A stretch of 23,200 nucleotides of DNA from Chloroflexota bacterium (lineage in GTDB: Bacteria > Chloroflexota > Dehalococcoidia > Tepidiformales > Tepidiformaceae): contig CAUJEQ010000010.1 in the NCBI GenBank assembly GCA_963169135.1, positions 1 through 23,200 on the forward strand, written 5' to 3'. The notes below the pieces were generated by a model. The model saw nothing but the letters and a program-made list of their open reading frames with translations, made no database searches and was not told where the DNA came from. The stretch's first letter is position 1. Each line of letters begins with the position of its first letter. This document shows positions 6,341-12,556 of this stretch, one piece after another. The translations under genes were made by a program, and so were the position numbers.

Positions 6341-6593
6341 GCGCTGGCTCGACGTTGAGGTTGATTCCTGCGAACACGGGAAGGGCGTGCCCCAGCTTTA
6401 GCCCGAGCAGTACCGAGTCCTCGAGCGTCGAGCGCAGCTCATCGCGGCATTCGTCGATGGTTTCTCCAAAGACAACCAGCCCGTCGCAGCCGGCAATTCG
6501 CCCGGCGAACGAGCGATCCTCCAGCGCCTTGAACGTTGCACGGTCCATGGCGGCGGTGAGGTAGTCACTGAGTATGTAGCGGGTCGCGGTCAT
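6318..6593 (-). CDS. hicB: HicB-family antitoxin
   Basis: The 91-residue protein begins MTATRYILSDYLTAAM and contains the HicB partial RNase-H-like fold: YLTAAMDRATFKALEDRSFAGRIAGC, then LVVFGETIDECRDELRSTLEDSVLLGLKLGHALP and a final GINLNV. These are the usual HicB landmarks (E-D-x-x-F-x-G-x-I-x-G-C and the E-C-x-x-E-L helix). HicB normally masks the HicA active site and may repress the operon. I see no extra C-terminal DNA-binding domain. The start at 6593 lies 7 nt behind TAGGCT; a longer reading is possible but would add non-homologous sequence. The antitoxin gene is intact although its toxin partner directly downstream carries a stop codon. Confidence 0.85.
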   Translation of the reverse strand: MTATRYILSDYLTAAMDRATFKALEDRSFAGRIAGCDGLVVFGETIDECRDELRSTLEDSVLLGLKLGHALPVFAGINLNVEPALEPVDSL

Positions 6594-6600
6594 CGCTACC

Positions 6601-6606
6601 AGCCTA
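6601..6606 (-). promoter_or_regulatory. -10 box of a probable leaderless hicB transcript
   Basis: On the minus strand TAGGCT ends 7 nt before the hicB ATG (6593), placing transcription at the start codon. The box lies in the 20-nt gap behind the NUDIX gene, so hicB could be transcribed both on its own and by read-through. Confidence 0.35.
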
Positions 6607-6613
6607 TCATGCG

Positions 6614-7141
6614 CTACAACCCGCGCTTCGCCGCCCACGCGCGCAGCGCCCACTCCGTGCTGTCGAACGCGAGCTCACTCCAGGGGATCTCGTGGGGCGC
6701 AAACCAGCGTATCTCGCTCGTCTCATGGCCCGCCTCCCCTTCACCCAGCGCCACCCCTTCGTAGACGATAACCACCACGCCCGGCCCCGGGCGGGTGAAC
6801 ACGCCGACCAGTTCCAGGCTCGCGACCTCCAGCCGGGCTTCCTCCATGGTCTCCCGGAGCGCCGCCTCTTCGGCGGTCTCACCCACGTCCATGTATCCGC
6901 CGGGGAACACCCAGTACCCGGAGCGCGGCTCGATGTCGCGCCGCACCAGCAGAATGTGCCCGTCCTCTCGCACCGGGATCGTTCCCGCAACCGGCCGCGG
7001 GTTCAGGTAGTGGATGAACCCGCAGTCCAGGCAGACCATCCGCCGCTTGCTGTCGCCTTCTGGCATGGCTGACGTAAGCCGCTGGCCACAGTGCATGCAG
7101 AACCGGCTGAAGGCGTGCGGATGGCTGCTCCCGCCGTTCAT
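6614..7141 (-). CDS. NUDIX hydrolase with N-terminal zinc ribbon
   Basis: The protein has 175 residues. Two CxxC pairs (C15/C18 in FCMHCGQ and C37/C40 in VCLDCGF) form a short zinc ribbon before the NUDIX fold. The Nudix box occupies about residues 82-104: G82, E88, then RETMEE with the metal-binding glutamates. NUDIX enzymes cleave nucleoside diphosphates linked to another moiety. The zinc ribbon plus the NPRPVAGTIPV segment is the layout of NudC-like or ADP-ribose/NADH pyrophosphatase-related proteins, but the SQPWPFPxS motif of NudC is absent, so the substrate is open. The start at 7141 follows GAGGG and lies 7 nt after the moaE stop, so it is the third gene of the moaD-moaE operon. A role in cofactor repair or pterin precursor handling is only a guess from context. 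Confidence 0.88.
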   Translation of the reverse strand: MNGGSSHPHAFSRFCMHCGQRLTSAMPEGDSKRRMVCLDCGFIHYLNPRPVAGTIPVREDGHILLVRRDIEPRSGYWVFPGGYMDVGETAEEAALRETMEEARLEVASLELVGVFTRPGPGVVVIVYEGVALGEGEAGHETSEIRWFAPHEIPWSELAFDSTEWALRAWAAKRGL

Positions 7142-7148
7142 CGCACCC

Positions 7149-7598
7149 TCATCGCATGCTCGCCGGAGCCTGCTGAATGCCCAGCGACTCCGGCCCTTCG
7201 ACCCATGCCTCGCCGTCTTCCCAGACTTCCTTCTTCCACACGGGCACCTTTTTCTTGATCTCGTTGACCAGCCAGTGGCCGGCTTCGAACGACTCGGCCC
7301 GGTGGCCGCAGCTCACCGCGATCAACAGGCTCGCCTCGCCGATCTCCAGGCGCCCCGTGCGGTGCAACACCGCGCAGTCTTCAAGGCCGAACCGCTCCTT
7401 CGCCGCTTCCGCCAGCTCGCGCATAACCTTTTCGGCCATCGAGGGATAAGCATCGTATTCCAGGTACTGCACCGTGCGGCCCATATTGTTGTCGCGCACC
7501 ACGCCAAGGAAGACATTGATTGCGCCCGCCGCCGGCGATCCGACTGCCTGGATCGCTTCTGCCGTGTCGAGTTCGTCTGGGGTCACGCGGATCAGCAT
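7149..7598 (-). CDS. moaE: Molybdopterin synthase catalytic subunit MoaE
   Basis: MoaE, with MoaD, converts precursor Z (cyclic pyranopterin monophosphate) to molybdopterin by inserting two sulfurs. The 149-residue protein shows the family landmarks GAINVFLGVVRDNN (25-38), LEYDAYPSMAEKVM (46-59), RTGRLEIGE, and the active-site region IKKKVPVWKKE (114-124). In that region K115 and K122 sit at the spacing of the two catalytic lysines of the E. coli enzyme. The usual AVASPHRAEAFEA appears as AVSCGHRAESFEA. GGAGG at 7606-7610, 7 nt from the ATG, and a gap of only 3 nt after moaD mark tight operon coupling, as expected for two subunits of one heterotetramer. The C-terminal tail (about 137-149) is dispensable in appearance. 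Confidence 0.95.
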   Translation of the reverse strand: MLIRVTPDELDTAEAIQAVGSPAAGAINVFLGVVRDNNMGRTVQYLEYDAYPSMAEKVMRELAEAAKERFGLEDCAVLHRTGRLEIGEASLLIAVSCGHRAESFEAGHWLVNEIKKKVPVWKKEVWEDGEAWVEGPESLGIQQAPASMR

Positions 7599-7601
7599 CG
7601 G

Positions 7602-7847
7602 TCAGCCTCCGGAAACGGGCGGGATCATCGCGAGTGTCGCACCCGCCGGTACCGGGTCCGATTCGCGCGCATATTCTTCGTTGATGGCGTACATCAGCGT
7701 CGGGACCGCCGCGGCCAGCTGCGGAAACCGCTCCAGCAACCGGTCGCGGACGCTCGCCACCGTGTCTCCGGCCGCACATGGCAGCTCCACCCGGCGCGTG
7801 CCGGCGCGGTCGGCCACCGATGCGAAAAGCAGCACGGTTACGTTCAT
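7602..7847 (-). CDS. moaD: Molybdopterin synthase sulfur carrier subunit MoaD
   Basis: MoaD is a ubiquitin-fold protein of about 80 residues that carries sulfur as a C-terminal thiocarboxylate. The 81-residue product starts MNVTVLLFASVADRAG, has the conserved YAINEEYA loop and ends in PPVSGG, the Gly-Gly terminus that is adenylated and sulfurated. The start at 7847 is chosen because homology begins there and because TACAAT ends 6 nt upstream, the position for leaderless transcription. GAAAGG lies between the two but is too close for normal Shine-Dalgarno spacing. The gene heads the moaD-moaE-NUDIX unit and diverges from the comFC-like gene across a 56-nt gap. MoeB/MoaA partners are not in the window. 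Confidence 0.93.
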   Translation of the reverse strand: MNVTVLLFASVADRAGTRRVELPCAAGDTVASVRDRLLERFPQLAAAVPTLMYAINEEYARESDPVPAGATLAMIPPVSGG

Positions 7848-7853
7848 CCTTTC

Positions 7854-7859
7854 ATTGTA
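7854..7859 (-). promoter_or_regulatory. -10 box for moaD
   Basis: TACAAT on the minus strand ends 6 nt before the moaD ATG. The match to TATAAT is five of six. No clear -35 is visible. Confidence 0.45.
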
Positions 7860-7890
7860 GAGACAAACCCCATTTCGCCGCCTGTTCCCG

Positions 7891-7896
7891 TAGACT
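7891..7896 (+). promoter_or_regulatory. -10 box of a probable leaderless comFC-like transcript
   Basis: TAGACT ends exactly 7 nt before the GTG at 7904. It lies on the opposite strand from, and 31 nt away from, the moaD -10 box, so the two divergent promoters would interleave. Confidence 0.4.
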
Positions 7897-7903
7897 GCCG
7901 GCC

Positions 7904-8608
7904 GTGCCACCCCGCCTGGTGCAAGCCGCCGCCGGCCTGCTCTTTCCGCTCCGCTGCGCCGGCTGCGGCGCCTTCGATACGGCTCTCTGTGGGCCCTGCG
8001 AGGCATCCCTCCAACCGGCTACGGGCCCGGGGCGCTGCCGCCACTGCTCCGCCCGCTGGGATGGCGCCGACTTCTGCCCGCGCTGTTTCCACCTCCAGCA
8101 CCTGGCAGGCGTGCGCGCCGCCTTCGAAATGGCCGGCCCGGCCCGCCAGCTCGTCCACGACCTCAAGTACCGCTACTACAGAGCCATCGCCCCCGTTATG
8201 GGGCGCCTGCTGACTGAGGCACTGCCCGACCTCGTCTTCGATGCCTGCTTTGTGGTACCCCTCCACCGGTCGCGCCTCCGTGAGCGCGGGTTCAACCAGT
8301 CCGAACTGCTGCTGCGCAACACCCCGCTCCCGCAACCCTCGCCCGGCCTGGCTCGTATCCGCCGCACCGACCGCCAGGTCGGCCAGCGCCTCTCCGAACG
8401 CCGCACCAACGTCGCCGGCGCGTTCGTCTATGCAGGCCCGAGCCTCCACGGCCAGAGTGTCGCCCTCGTCGACGATGTCGTCACCACGGGCGCCACCGTC
8501 CACGAATGCGCGCTCGTGCTGCGCGACGCCGGCGCACGCGAGGTCTGGGCCGTCGCCTTCGCCCGCGCCAGCTACGACCCTGCTGCAACCGCGCCCATCG
8601 ACGACTGA
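7904..8608 (+). CDS. comFC: ComF-family amidophosphoribosyltransferase-like protein
   Basis: The product has 234 residues from GTG 7904. The N-terminus carries a zinc-finger region with four CxxC pairs (LRCAGCG, LCGPC, RCRHC, FCPRC, within residues 18-65), typical of ComFC/GntX proteins. The rest is a type I phosphoribosyltransferase fold with LVHDLKYRYYRAIAP, PVMGRLL, VVPLHRSRLRERGFNQSE and the PRPP loop VALVDDVVTTGAT (186-198). In competent bacteria ComFC acts in uptake of transforming DNA; elsewhere its role is unclear, and no other competence gene is here. The GTG start is supported by TAGACT 7 nt upstream and by homology starting at once (PPRLVQAAAGLLFP). A second GTG at 7919 is a weaker choice; longer in-frame starts would read through the moaD promoter region. 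Confidence 0.85.
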   Translation: MPPRLVQAAAGLLFPLRCAGCGAFDTALCGPCEASLQPATGPGRCRHCSARWDGADFCPRCFHLQHLAGVRAAFEMAGPARQLVHDLKYRYYRAIAPVMGRLLTEALPDLVFDACFVVPLHRSRLRERGFNQSELLLRNTPLPQPSPGLARIRRTDRQVGQRLSERRTNVAGAFVYAGPSLHGQSVALVDDVVTTGATVHECALVLRDAGAREVWAVAFARASYDPAATAPIDD

Positions 8609-8633
8609 GACCCACGGTGCGTCAGCGTCATCC

Positions 8634-8651
8634 GGGTGAACGACGTTACCC
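8634..8651 (+). terminator. Weak hairpin after the comFC-like gene
   Basis: GGGT-G-AAC (8634-8641) can pair with GTTACCC (8645-8651) around a 3-nt loop with one bulged G, followed by TTCC. It is small and lacks a T run, so termination here is only possible. Confidence 0.3.
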
Positions 8652-8707
8652 TTCCGTCGCCCTTACCTCCGTCAACCAGCCAGCCCCCGAATTCTCAATT
8701 GGCCCCG

Positions 8708-8713
8708 TACAAT
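8708..8713 (+). promoter_or_regulatory. -10 box before the MoxR/Bat operon
   Basis: TACAAT at 8708-8713 overlaps the first possible ATG of the moxR-like gene (8712). If used, transcription would begin near 8720 and the first usable start would be TTG 8745, which has GGAG at 8735-8738, 6 nt upstream. Confidence 0.4.
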
Positions 8714-9734
8714 GCAAAGCACCACACTCGCCCCGGAGCACTCATTGGCCACCGGAGCCCTTTCCCTTTCCCCAGCAGCGGCCCGCGCCTCCGAGACTCT
8801 TACCCGCGTCCGCGAAGAGGTCCATCGCGTCATCGTCGGACAGGACGACCTTATCGACCGCCTGCTCATCGGGATGCTCTGCCAGGGCCACATCCTGGTT
8901 GAAGGCGTGCCCGGCCTGGCCAAGACGCTCACTGTCTCCACCCTCGCCCAGGCGCTCGACCTCCAATATGTCCGCATCCAGTTCACCCCCGACCTGCTCC
9001 CCGCCGACCTCATGGGCACCGAGATCTTCAACGCCGCCGAAGGCCGTTTCTCCGTCCGCCGCGGTCCGATCTTCGCCAACCTTGTGCTCGCTGATGAGGT
9101 GAACCGCGCTCCCGCCAAGGTCCAGTCGGCCCTCCTGGAAGCCATGCAGGAACGCCAGGTCTCCATCGGCGGCGAAACCTTCCCGCTCGATGAGCCCTTC
9201 CTCGTCATGGCCACGCAAAACCCCATCGAACAGGAAGGGACCTATCCGCTCCCCGAAGCCCAGCTTGACCGCTTCCTCCTGAAGGTGAAGGTCGACTACC
9301 CCTCCCGCCAGGAGGAACGCCAGATCCTGGAGATGAGCCTCAACGGCACTGGCCATCGCGCAAACGTGGTCGCCACCCGCGAGGCGCTTACCGAGGCGAG
9401 CCGCGCCGTCCGCGAGGTCGCCATCGACGACGCCCTGAAGGACTACATCATCCAGCTGGTCTTCGCGACCCGCCGACCCGCCGCCTACCGCCTGCCCGAG
9501 CTCCAGTCCCTCATCGGCTTCGGCGCCTCACCGCGCGCGAGCATTGCACTGGCCCAGGCGGCACGAGCCCACGCCTTCCTCCAGGGCCGCGCGTACACCA
9601 TCCCGGACGACGTAAAGGCGCTCGCCCACGATGTCCTGCGCCACCGCATCGTCACCACTTACGAGGCCGAAGCCGAGGAGCTCTCCACCGACGACCTCAT
9701 CGACCGCGTACTCGATGGGGTCGATGTTCCCTAG
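8712..9734 (+). CDS. MoxR-family AAA+ ATPase
   Basis: MoxR ATPases act as chaperones that remodel partner proteins containing VWA domains. From ATG 8712 the product has 340 residues. It shows VIVGQDDLIDRLLIGML, Walker A GVPGLAKT, the pore region FTPDLLPADLMGTEIF, Walker B LVLADEVNRAP, the ALLEAMQERQVSIGG motif, sensor 1 MATQNPIEQEGTYPLPEAQLDRF and a C-terminal lid domain ending in the AHDVLRHRI element. The start is uncertain: ATG 8712 overlaps a good -10 box, while TTG 8745 has GGAG at proper spacing and leaves the whole conserved part intact. The gene opens a five-gene operon with DUF58 and VWA proteins, its usual partners. The DUF58 gene follows after 18 nt. Confidence 0.92.
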   Translation: MQSTTLAPEHSLATGALSLSPAAARASETLTRVREEVHRVIVGQDDLIDRLLIGMLCQGHILVEGVPGLAKTLTVSTLAQALDLQYVRIQFTPDLLPADLMGTEIFNAAEGRFSVRRGPIFANLVLADEVNRAPAKVQSALLEAMQERQVSIGGETFPLDEPFLVMATQNPIEQEGTYPLPEAQLDRFLLKVKVDYPSRQEERQILEMSLNGTGHRANVVATREALTEASRAVREVAIDDALKDYIIQLVFATRRPAAYRLPELQSLIGFGASPRASIALAQAARAHAFLQGRAYTIPDDVKALAHDVLRHRIVTTYEAEAEELSTDDLIDRVLDGVDVP

Positions 9735-9752
9735 CCGGGTAGGGCTTCGCCG

Positions 9753-10718
9753 ATGAAGCTGCCATTCCGCCGCAGGCCGCCAACCGACCCCCGCTGGGAC
9801 CGCCTCCAGAAGCGGCGCGCGTCCGCTGCGGCCCCCGGAAGCATCCCCCCGGAGATGCTCGACCGCGTCCGTGCCATCGAAATCAAGGCTCGCCGCCTCG
9901 TGAACAGCCTCTTCCTTGGCGAGTACCATGCCGTCTTCCGCGGCCGCGGCATTGAGTTCGACGAGCTGCGCCCCTACGTCCCCGGCGATGACGTGCGCTC
10001 CCTCGACTGGAAGGCCTATGCCCGCACCGGCCAGCCCTCCATCCGCCGCTACCGGGAAGACCGCGACCTGACCGTCCTCTTCGTCGTCGATGTGAGCGCC
10101 TCCCAGCGGGCCGGCGCGCTCCCGCAGAGCAAAGCCGACCTCGCCGCCGAGGTCTGCGCCGTGCTCGCGCTCGCCGCCATCCGCAACAAGGACAAAGTCG
10201 GCCTGCTCCTCTTCGCCAGCAAGCCCGAGCGCTACGTGCGCCCCTCCGGCGGCGCCACCCACGTCCTCCGCGTCGTCCGCGAAATGCTCTGGGCCCAGCC
10301 CGAGACCACCGGGACCGACATCGGCTCCGCCCTCGAATACCTGACCGGCGTCCAGAAACGCCGCGCGACGGTCTTCCTCGTCTCCGACTTCCTCGCCGGT
10401 ATCGACCCGCGCCAGTTGCGCGCCGCTGCTCGCCGCCACGACATCATCGCCGTCCGCGCCCGCGAACCTATCGATGAGCGCCTGCCCGACGCCGGCATCG
10501 TCACCCTCCGCGACAGCGAGACCGGCCAGCCAATCGAAATCGACACCGGCAGCCACAACGTCCGCGACGCGTACGCCCACCGCGTCGCCGAACTCGATGA
10601 CGAACGCAAGCGCTTGTTTGGCGCAATCGGGATCGACGAGATCCCCCTGATGGTCGGCGTCGACTACGTGCCTGCGCTGCTGCAGTTCTTCAAGCGCCGC
10701 ACCGTGGGGGTGGCCTAG
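9753..10718 (+). CDS. DUF58 domain protein (VWA-like MoxR partner)
   Basis: The 321-residue protein has the DUF58 hallmark VFRGRGIEFDELRPYVPGDD followed by VRSLDWKAYARTGQP and RYREDRDLTV (about residues 69-112). A VWA-like fold comes next, with DVSASQ (119-124) in the place of the metal-binding DxSxS motif and VSDFLAG further on. No membrane segment is evident, so it is probably cytoplasmic and may bridge MoxR to the membrane VWA proteins. DUF58 proteins almost always sit beside moxR, as here. An AGGG about 7 nt upstream is the only ribosome-binding signal. The stop TAG is directly followed by the ATG of the next gene. The biochemical function of the family is not established. Confidence 0.9.
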   Translation: MKLPFRRRPPTDPRWDRLQKRRASAAAPGSIPPEMLDRVRAIEIKARRLVNSLFLGEYHAVFRGRGIEFDELRPYVPGDDVRSLDWKAYARTGQPSIRRYREDRDLTVLFVVDVSASQRAGALPQSKADLAAEVCAVLALAAIRNKDKVGLLLFASKPERYVRPSGGATHVLRVVREMLWAQPETTGTDIGSALEYLTGVQKRRATVFLVSDFLAGIDPRQLRAAARRHDIIAVRAREPIDERLPDAGIVTLRDSETGQPIEIDTGSHNVRDAYAHRVAELDDERKRLFGAIGIDEIPLMVGVDYVPALLQFFKRRTVGVA

Positions 10719-11621
10719 ATGCGCCGGGCACTCGCCGTCACGCTCCTCGTGCTTGCAGGGCTGGTCCCCGGCGTGCTCGCCGCTGCGCAGTCCGCCGAAG
10801 AGGACCGCGTCGAGCTGCGCCGCGCATCCGCGCTCCTCGGCGAGCACCTCTCTGCCACCATTCGCGTGACCGCCCCTGCCGGCACCGTGGTCGAAATTAC
10901 TCCCGGTGGACCCTCCTGGGCCGGCATCGAACTTGTCACGACCGCCTCCCCCTCGGTGGTCACCCGCGGCGCCGAATCGCTCTGGATCTTCGAGGTGAAA
11001 GTCGCCCCGCTTTTGCCCGGCGATATCGCCTTCGCGCCGACGGTCGTCATCGTCTCGGGGGCCGAAGTCACCACCCGCACGCTTCCCCCGGTCTCCCTCA
11101 CCGTCCTTCCAACGCTTGGCCCTGACGACCCGCTGGAACTCACGCCACTGCTCCCCCCGGTCGCCATCGAGGGTGCCGAGTCGCCGCTCCTGCGCCCCGC
11201 AATCGCTGCCGGCACAACGCTGGGCATCGCCCTGGTCTGCCTCCTGGCGTGGGCGCTTGTGCGACGGTGGATGCGCCGTCCGCGCCGCGCCGCAGCCCGT
11301 CCCGCGGTTGCGCGGGAGCTGCCAGGTCTCCAGACCGCCGAAGCAGTCATCGACTCTGACCCGGTCTCCGCCTACCGCGTCATGTCCTCCGTGGTGAAGA
11401 CGGAGCTCGCCCGCCGCTACAACCTGCGCGCAACCGCCCTCACCAGCAACGAACTCCGCCGCCGCCTCGAAGACCGGGGCGTCGACCGCTGGCAGGCGCG
11501 TCTGGTCGGCGGCCTCCTCGAAGAGTGTGATGCCGTCATCTACGCCGGCTACCGGCCCGCAGCCGAGCGACGCCAGGCCGACCTCACCATGGCGCGTGAG
11601 ATCGTGGAGGTGGGCGCCTGA
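10719..11621 (+). CDS. BatD/DUF4381-like membrane protein
   Basis: The product has 300 residues: a signal peptide (about 1-24, MRRALAVTLLVLAGLVPGVLA), an extracytoplasmic beta-rich domain (about 28-140, with SATIRVTAPAGTVVEI and LLPGDIAFAPTVVIV), one membrane helix (about 163-183) and a basic cytoplasmic helical domain (about 185-300, with VSAYRVMSSVVKTELARRYN and LTSNELRRRL). This layout matches the BatD-like or DUF4381-like proteins of MoxR/Bat clusters. The extracytoplasmic part would scaffold the complex outside the membrane and the tail would contact the ATPase side. The ATG abuts the DUF58 stop (no gap) and the stop overlaps the ATG of the next gene by one base, so it is translated as part of the operon. 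The name is by architecture and position more than by motif. Confidence 0.75.
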   Translation: MRRALAVTLLVLAGLVPGVLAAAQSAEEDRVELRRASALLGEHLSATIRVTAPAGTVVEITPGGPSWAGIELVTTASPSVVTRGAESLWIFEVKVAPLLPGDIAFAPTVVIVSGAEVTTRTLPPVSLTVLPTLGPDDPLELTPLLPPVAIEGAESPLLRPAIAAGTTLGIALVCLLAWALVRRWMRRPRRAAARPAVARELPGLQTAEAVIDSDPVSAYRVMSSVVKTELARRYNLRATALTSNELRRRLEDRGVDRWQARLVGGLLEECDAVIYAGYRPAAERRQADLTMAREIVEVGA

Positions 11622-12556
11622 TGGAATTCGCCCTGCCCGCCGCCCTCGCCCTCGCCCTGCTGGCGCTCCCGGTAGCATGGCTCGCCCGCCGCCGCGCCCG
11701 CGGCTATTCGGTGCCCTCGGTCTCTCCGGTGGCGGGCATCCAGCCGACCTGGCGCCTGCGCGCCGCTCGCACGCTGCCCGCACTTCGAGTGCTTGCGGTG
11801 GTGGCTCTCGCGGTTGCCATCGCCGGGCCTCGCAAGGGTAACGCCACCGCAGTCATCCCCGGCGAAGGCATCGACATCGCCCTCTCGCTGGACATCTCCA
11901 GCTCGATGGAGCAGCGCTTTGGCAACTCAACCCGCCTCGAGGTAACCAAGGACGTCATCCGCGAGTTCATTCAGCAGCGCGAGAACGATCGCATCGGCCT
12001 CGTCGTCTTCCAGAAGGACGCGTTGTCGCTCTCGCCGCCAAGCCTCGACTACGGAGCGCTCGACCGGATGATTTCCGATGTCGAAAGCGGCCTCCTCCCC
12101 GATGGGACTGGCATCGGCGTGGGTCTCGCCAATGCGCTCAACATGCTCCAGGACTCCACCGCCGCCAGCCGCGTCGTCATCCTCCTGACGGACGGCGAAC
12201 ATAACGCGGACTCCATCAGCCCTGAGGAGGCAGCCCAGCTCGCCGTCGCCCTCAAGATCCGCGTATACACCATCGGCGTCGTCTCCGGCGACAGCCCCTT
12301 CAACAACCGCGAAATCGATGAAGCCCTCCTCCGCGACATCGCCGACCGCACCAACGCGCGCTATTTCACCGCCAGCAGCCCCCAGGCGCTCGCGGATGTC
12401 TACGAGGAGATTGGCAGCCTCGAGACCAGCCGTATCAGCCGCGAATCCTTCGAACGCTTCACCGAACTCGCCCCGTGGTTCGCCGGCGGGGCTGCCGCGC
12501 TCCTTCTGCTGGAACTTGTGCTCCGCGGCACCCTCCTCCGGAGGTCGCCCGCATGA
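11621..12556 (+). CDS. batA: BatA-like VWA-domain membrane protein
   Basis: This 311-residue protein has two N-terminal membrane helices (about 3-22 and 54-70), a VWA domain (about 86-270) and a C-terminal helix (about 286-306). The metal-ion-dependent adhesion site is complete: DISSSM (91-96), DGTGIGVGLANAL with the conserved Thr, and LLTDGEHN. YTIGVVSG and the IADRTNARYF segment are standard for BatA. Bat proteins were first linked to aerotolerance in Bacteroides and are now seen more generally as envelope-stress complexes activated by MoxR. ATG 11621 overlaps the previous stop (TGATG), and the end overlaps the next gene as ATGA. The VWA surface would lie on the outer side of the membrane by topology. 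Confidence 0.9.
   Translation: MEFALPAALALALLALPVAWLARRRARGYSVPSVSPVAGIQPTWRLRAARTLPALRVLAVVALAVAIAGPRKGNATAVIPGEGIDIALSLDISSSMEQRFGNSTRLEVTKDVIREFIQQRENDRIGLVVFQKDALSLSPPSLDYGALDRMISDVESGLLPDGTGIGVGLANALNMLQDSTAASRVVILLTDGEHNADSISPEEAAQLAVALKIRVYTIGVVSGDSPFNNREIDEALLRDIADRTNARYFTASSPQALADVYEEIGSLETSRISRESFERFTELAPWFAGGAAALLLLELVLRGTLLRRSPA

Noticed and set aside
9528..11783. A 751-codon open frame on the minus strand opposite the DUF58, BatD-like and BatA-like genes
   Set aside because: It runs antisense through three clearly recognisable genes, is rich in Gly, Ala, Arg and Asp as expected for an antisense frame of GC-rich codons, and shows no family motif.
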